Positions 62,781-64,000 of a stretch of 64,000 nt of DNA are shown one piece after another; the first letter of the stretch is position 1; each line of letters starts with the position of its first letter. The position numbers and the translations under genes were made by a program. This DNA comes from Actinomadura sp. NAK00032 (GTDB taxonomy: Bacteria; Actinomycetota; Actinomycetes; Streptosporangiales; Streptosporangiaceae). The notes beneath the pieces were generated by a model that ran no database searches, was not told where the DNA came from, and worked only from the letters and a program-made list of their open reading frames with translations. The stretch spans positions 6,324,001-6,388,000 of the forward strand of contig NZ_CP054932.1 in the NCBI RefSeq assembly GCF_013364275.1, given 5' to 3'.

Positions 62781-64000
62781 CGACGACAGAGCCGGCCGTT
62801 CCGCCCGCCGGCGGCGGCCCCGTTCTCCCCGACCGGTTCCCGCTGACCGACCTGCAGTCCGCGTACATGGTGGGCCGGAGCCAGGTCTTCGAACTCGGGG
62901 GGCGGCAGAACTACTACCTGGAGGCCGAGGCGGTCGGCTTCGACCCCGCACGGGCCGAGTACGCGGTCAACAAGGTGGTCGAGCGGCACGAGCACCTCCG
63001 GACGGTGATGCTCAAGGAGGGCGGCCAGCGGGTCATGGGGATCGAGGAGACCCCGCACGTCCACGTGCCGGTCATCGACCTCACCGACCTGGACCGGGAC
63101 CGGCAGGAGGCGTCGATCCGGCAGATCCGGGACCGGATGTGCGGGGCCGGCCTGGACCCGGCGGGGTGGCCGCTCTTCGAGGTCGTCGTGAGCCGCGTCC
63201 GGCCGCACCGGGTGCGGCTGCACCTGCGGATGAGCCTGATCCTGCTCGACGGTTCGAGCATGCGCACGGTGGCGACCGACTGGATGGAGTACTACAAGGA
63301 CCCCGAGGCCGTGCTGCCGCCCGTCCAGGAGACCTTCCGCGAGTGGCGGCTGTCCCGCCTGGCGCGCGAGGACGACGAGGAGTTCCGCAAGCAGTGGGCC
63401 TACTGGGAGGACCGCCTCGACACGCTGCCCGAGGCGCCGGCGCTCCCGCTGGCCCGCCAGGCGAGCAGCATCGACGCGGTCTCCTTCACCGGCCGGACCA
63501 CCCATCTGAACGACGCCCAGTGGCGGCGGTTCTGCGCCAACTTCCGCAAGCACCGGGTGCTGCCCAGCACGGCCCTGCTGCACGTGTTCGCCGAGGCGCT
63601 CGGGGCGTGGGCCGCCAGTCCCCACTTCTGCCTGAACTTCGTCCACCAGTACGACCTGGCGTACCGCCCGGGCGGGCACGAGGTCGTCGGGCAGCGCAGC
63701 GCGACGCTGCCGCTGGAGGTCGACCTGCGGCACGACGAGGACTTCTGGGCGCGGGCGCAGCGGCTGCAGCGCAGGCTCTGGCGCGACATGGCCAACAAGG
63801 ACGTCACCGCCGTGCGCGTCAGCCGCGAGATGGCCAAGCGCAACGGCTGGACGCAGCGCGCCGCGTTCCCCTACGTCTTCACCAACAACCAGGGGCCCGG
63901 CTACGACAGCATGCCCGCCGGACGGCCCGCCTTCCGGCTGGTCGAGCGCGTCCAGCACACCCCGCAGGTCCTCGTCGACAACCAGATCAGGGACGGCAGG
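62777..64000 (+). CDS. NRPS3, N-terminal part: Cy-like condensation domain (runs off the window)
   Basis: 408 codons are visible with no stop. The GTG start overlaps the thioesterase stop (GTGA) and has GGGAGGAAG upstream. After about 20 Pro/Gly-rich residues it enters a Cy domain directly (FPLTDLQSAYMVGR), with no TubC docking domain. The DxxxxDxxS site reads S153-LILL-D158-GS-S161, so the first Asp is Ser. The cyclodehydration pair appears intact: Thr369 (YVFTN) and Asp401 (VLVDNQ). The rest of the protein, including any A domain, lies beyond base 64000. It probably adds or cyclises a further Cys, Ser or Thr. Confidence 0.9.
   Translation, partial: MTTTEPAVPPAGGGPVLPDRFPLTDLQSAYMVGRSQVFELGGRQNYYLEAEAVGFDPARAEYAVNKVVERHEHLRTVMLKEGGQRVMGIEETPHVHVPVIDLTDLDRDRQEASIRQIRDRMCGAGLDPAGWPLFEVVVSRVRPHRVRLHLRMSLILLDGSSMRTVATDWMEYYKDPEAVLPPVQETFREWRLSRLAREDDEEFRKQWAYWEDRLDTLPEAPALPLARQASSIDAVSFTGRTTHLNDAQWRRFCANFRKHRVLPSTALLHVFAEALGAWAASPHFCLNFVHQYDLAYRPGGHEVVGQRSATLPLEVDLRHDEDFWARAQRLQRRLWRDMANKDVTAVRVSREMAKRNGWTQRAAFPYVFTNNQGPGYDSMPAGRPAFRLVERVQHTPQVLVDNQIRDGR

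Overview
The window is part of a biosynthetic gene cluster from a high-GC actinomycete. The signs are very high GC, strong GC at third codon positions, GTG starts, a SARP/AfsR-type regulator and modular cis-AT type I PKS genes. The genus cannot be read from the sequence; an Actinomadura- or Streptomyces-like host would fit. No rRNA, tRNA, CRISPR array, transposase or integrase was seen, and no in-frame TTA codon was noticed on reading.

Layout. Positions 1-9127 hold tailoring and regulatory genes: a truncated epoxide hydrolase (minus strand), a P450, a DesVII/EryCIII-type glycosyltransferase, a 1069-residue SARP regulator (minus strand), a second P450 and a SAM methyltransferase. Positions 9504-51510 hold four PKS genes encoding a KSQ loading module and seven extension modules. 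Positions 51568-64000 hold an NRPS section: NRPS1 (docking, Cy-like, A, PCP, TE), NRPS2 (docking, Cy, A with embedded methyltransferase, PCP), a GMC oxidoreductase, a type II thioesterase, and NRPS3, which starts with another Cy-like domain and runs off the right edge. From 40741 on, most junctions are short gaps or stop/start overlaps, which suggests one long operon.

How the genes work together (inference from domain motifs). KSQ with a malonyl-type AT gives an acetyl starter. The extender order is methylmalonyl, methylmalonyl, malonyl, methylmalonyl, malonyl, methylmalonyl, malonyl. All seven modules have KR and DH, and only module 5 has an ER. The predicted chain is a C16 backbone with four methyl branches: a conjugated tetraene, one CH2-CH2 break, and a dienoyl end. 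Both complete A domains read out the cysteine code DLYNLSLIWK, so the polyene acid is probably extended with cysteines. At least one becomes a thiazoline, possibly a methylated one. P450s, the epoxide hydrolase, the methyltransferase and the glycosyltransferase would decorate the product. No deoxysugar genes lie in the window, and I cannot match the architecture to a known compound.

The most unusual features are: three Cy-like domains with three different states of the DxxxxDxxS and Thr/Asp motifs; a TE on the first NRPS gene rather than at the end of the NRPS section; three nearly identical 1.5-kb malonyl-AT blocks with an extremely C-rich, G-poor coding strand and His/Thr/Pro/Asn-rich protein; a last PKS module whose DH-KR-ACP half is of a different lineage from its KS-AT half; and a conserved 19-bp element in front of two plus-strand operons.
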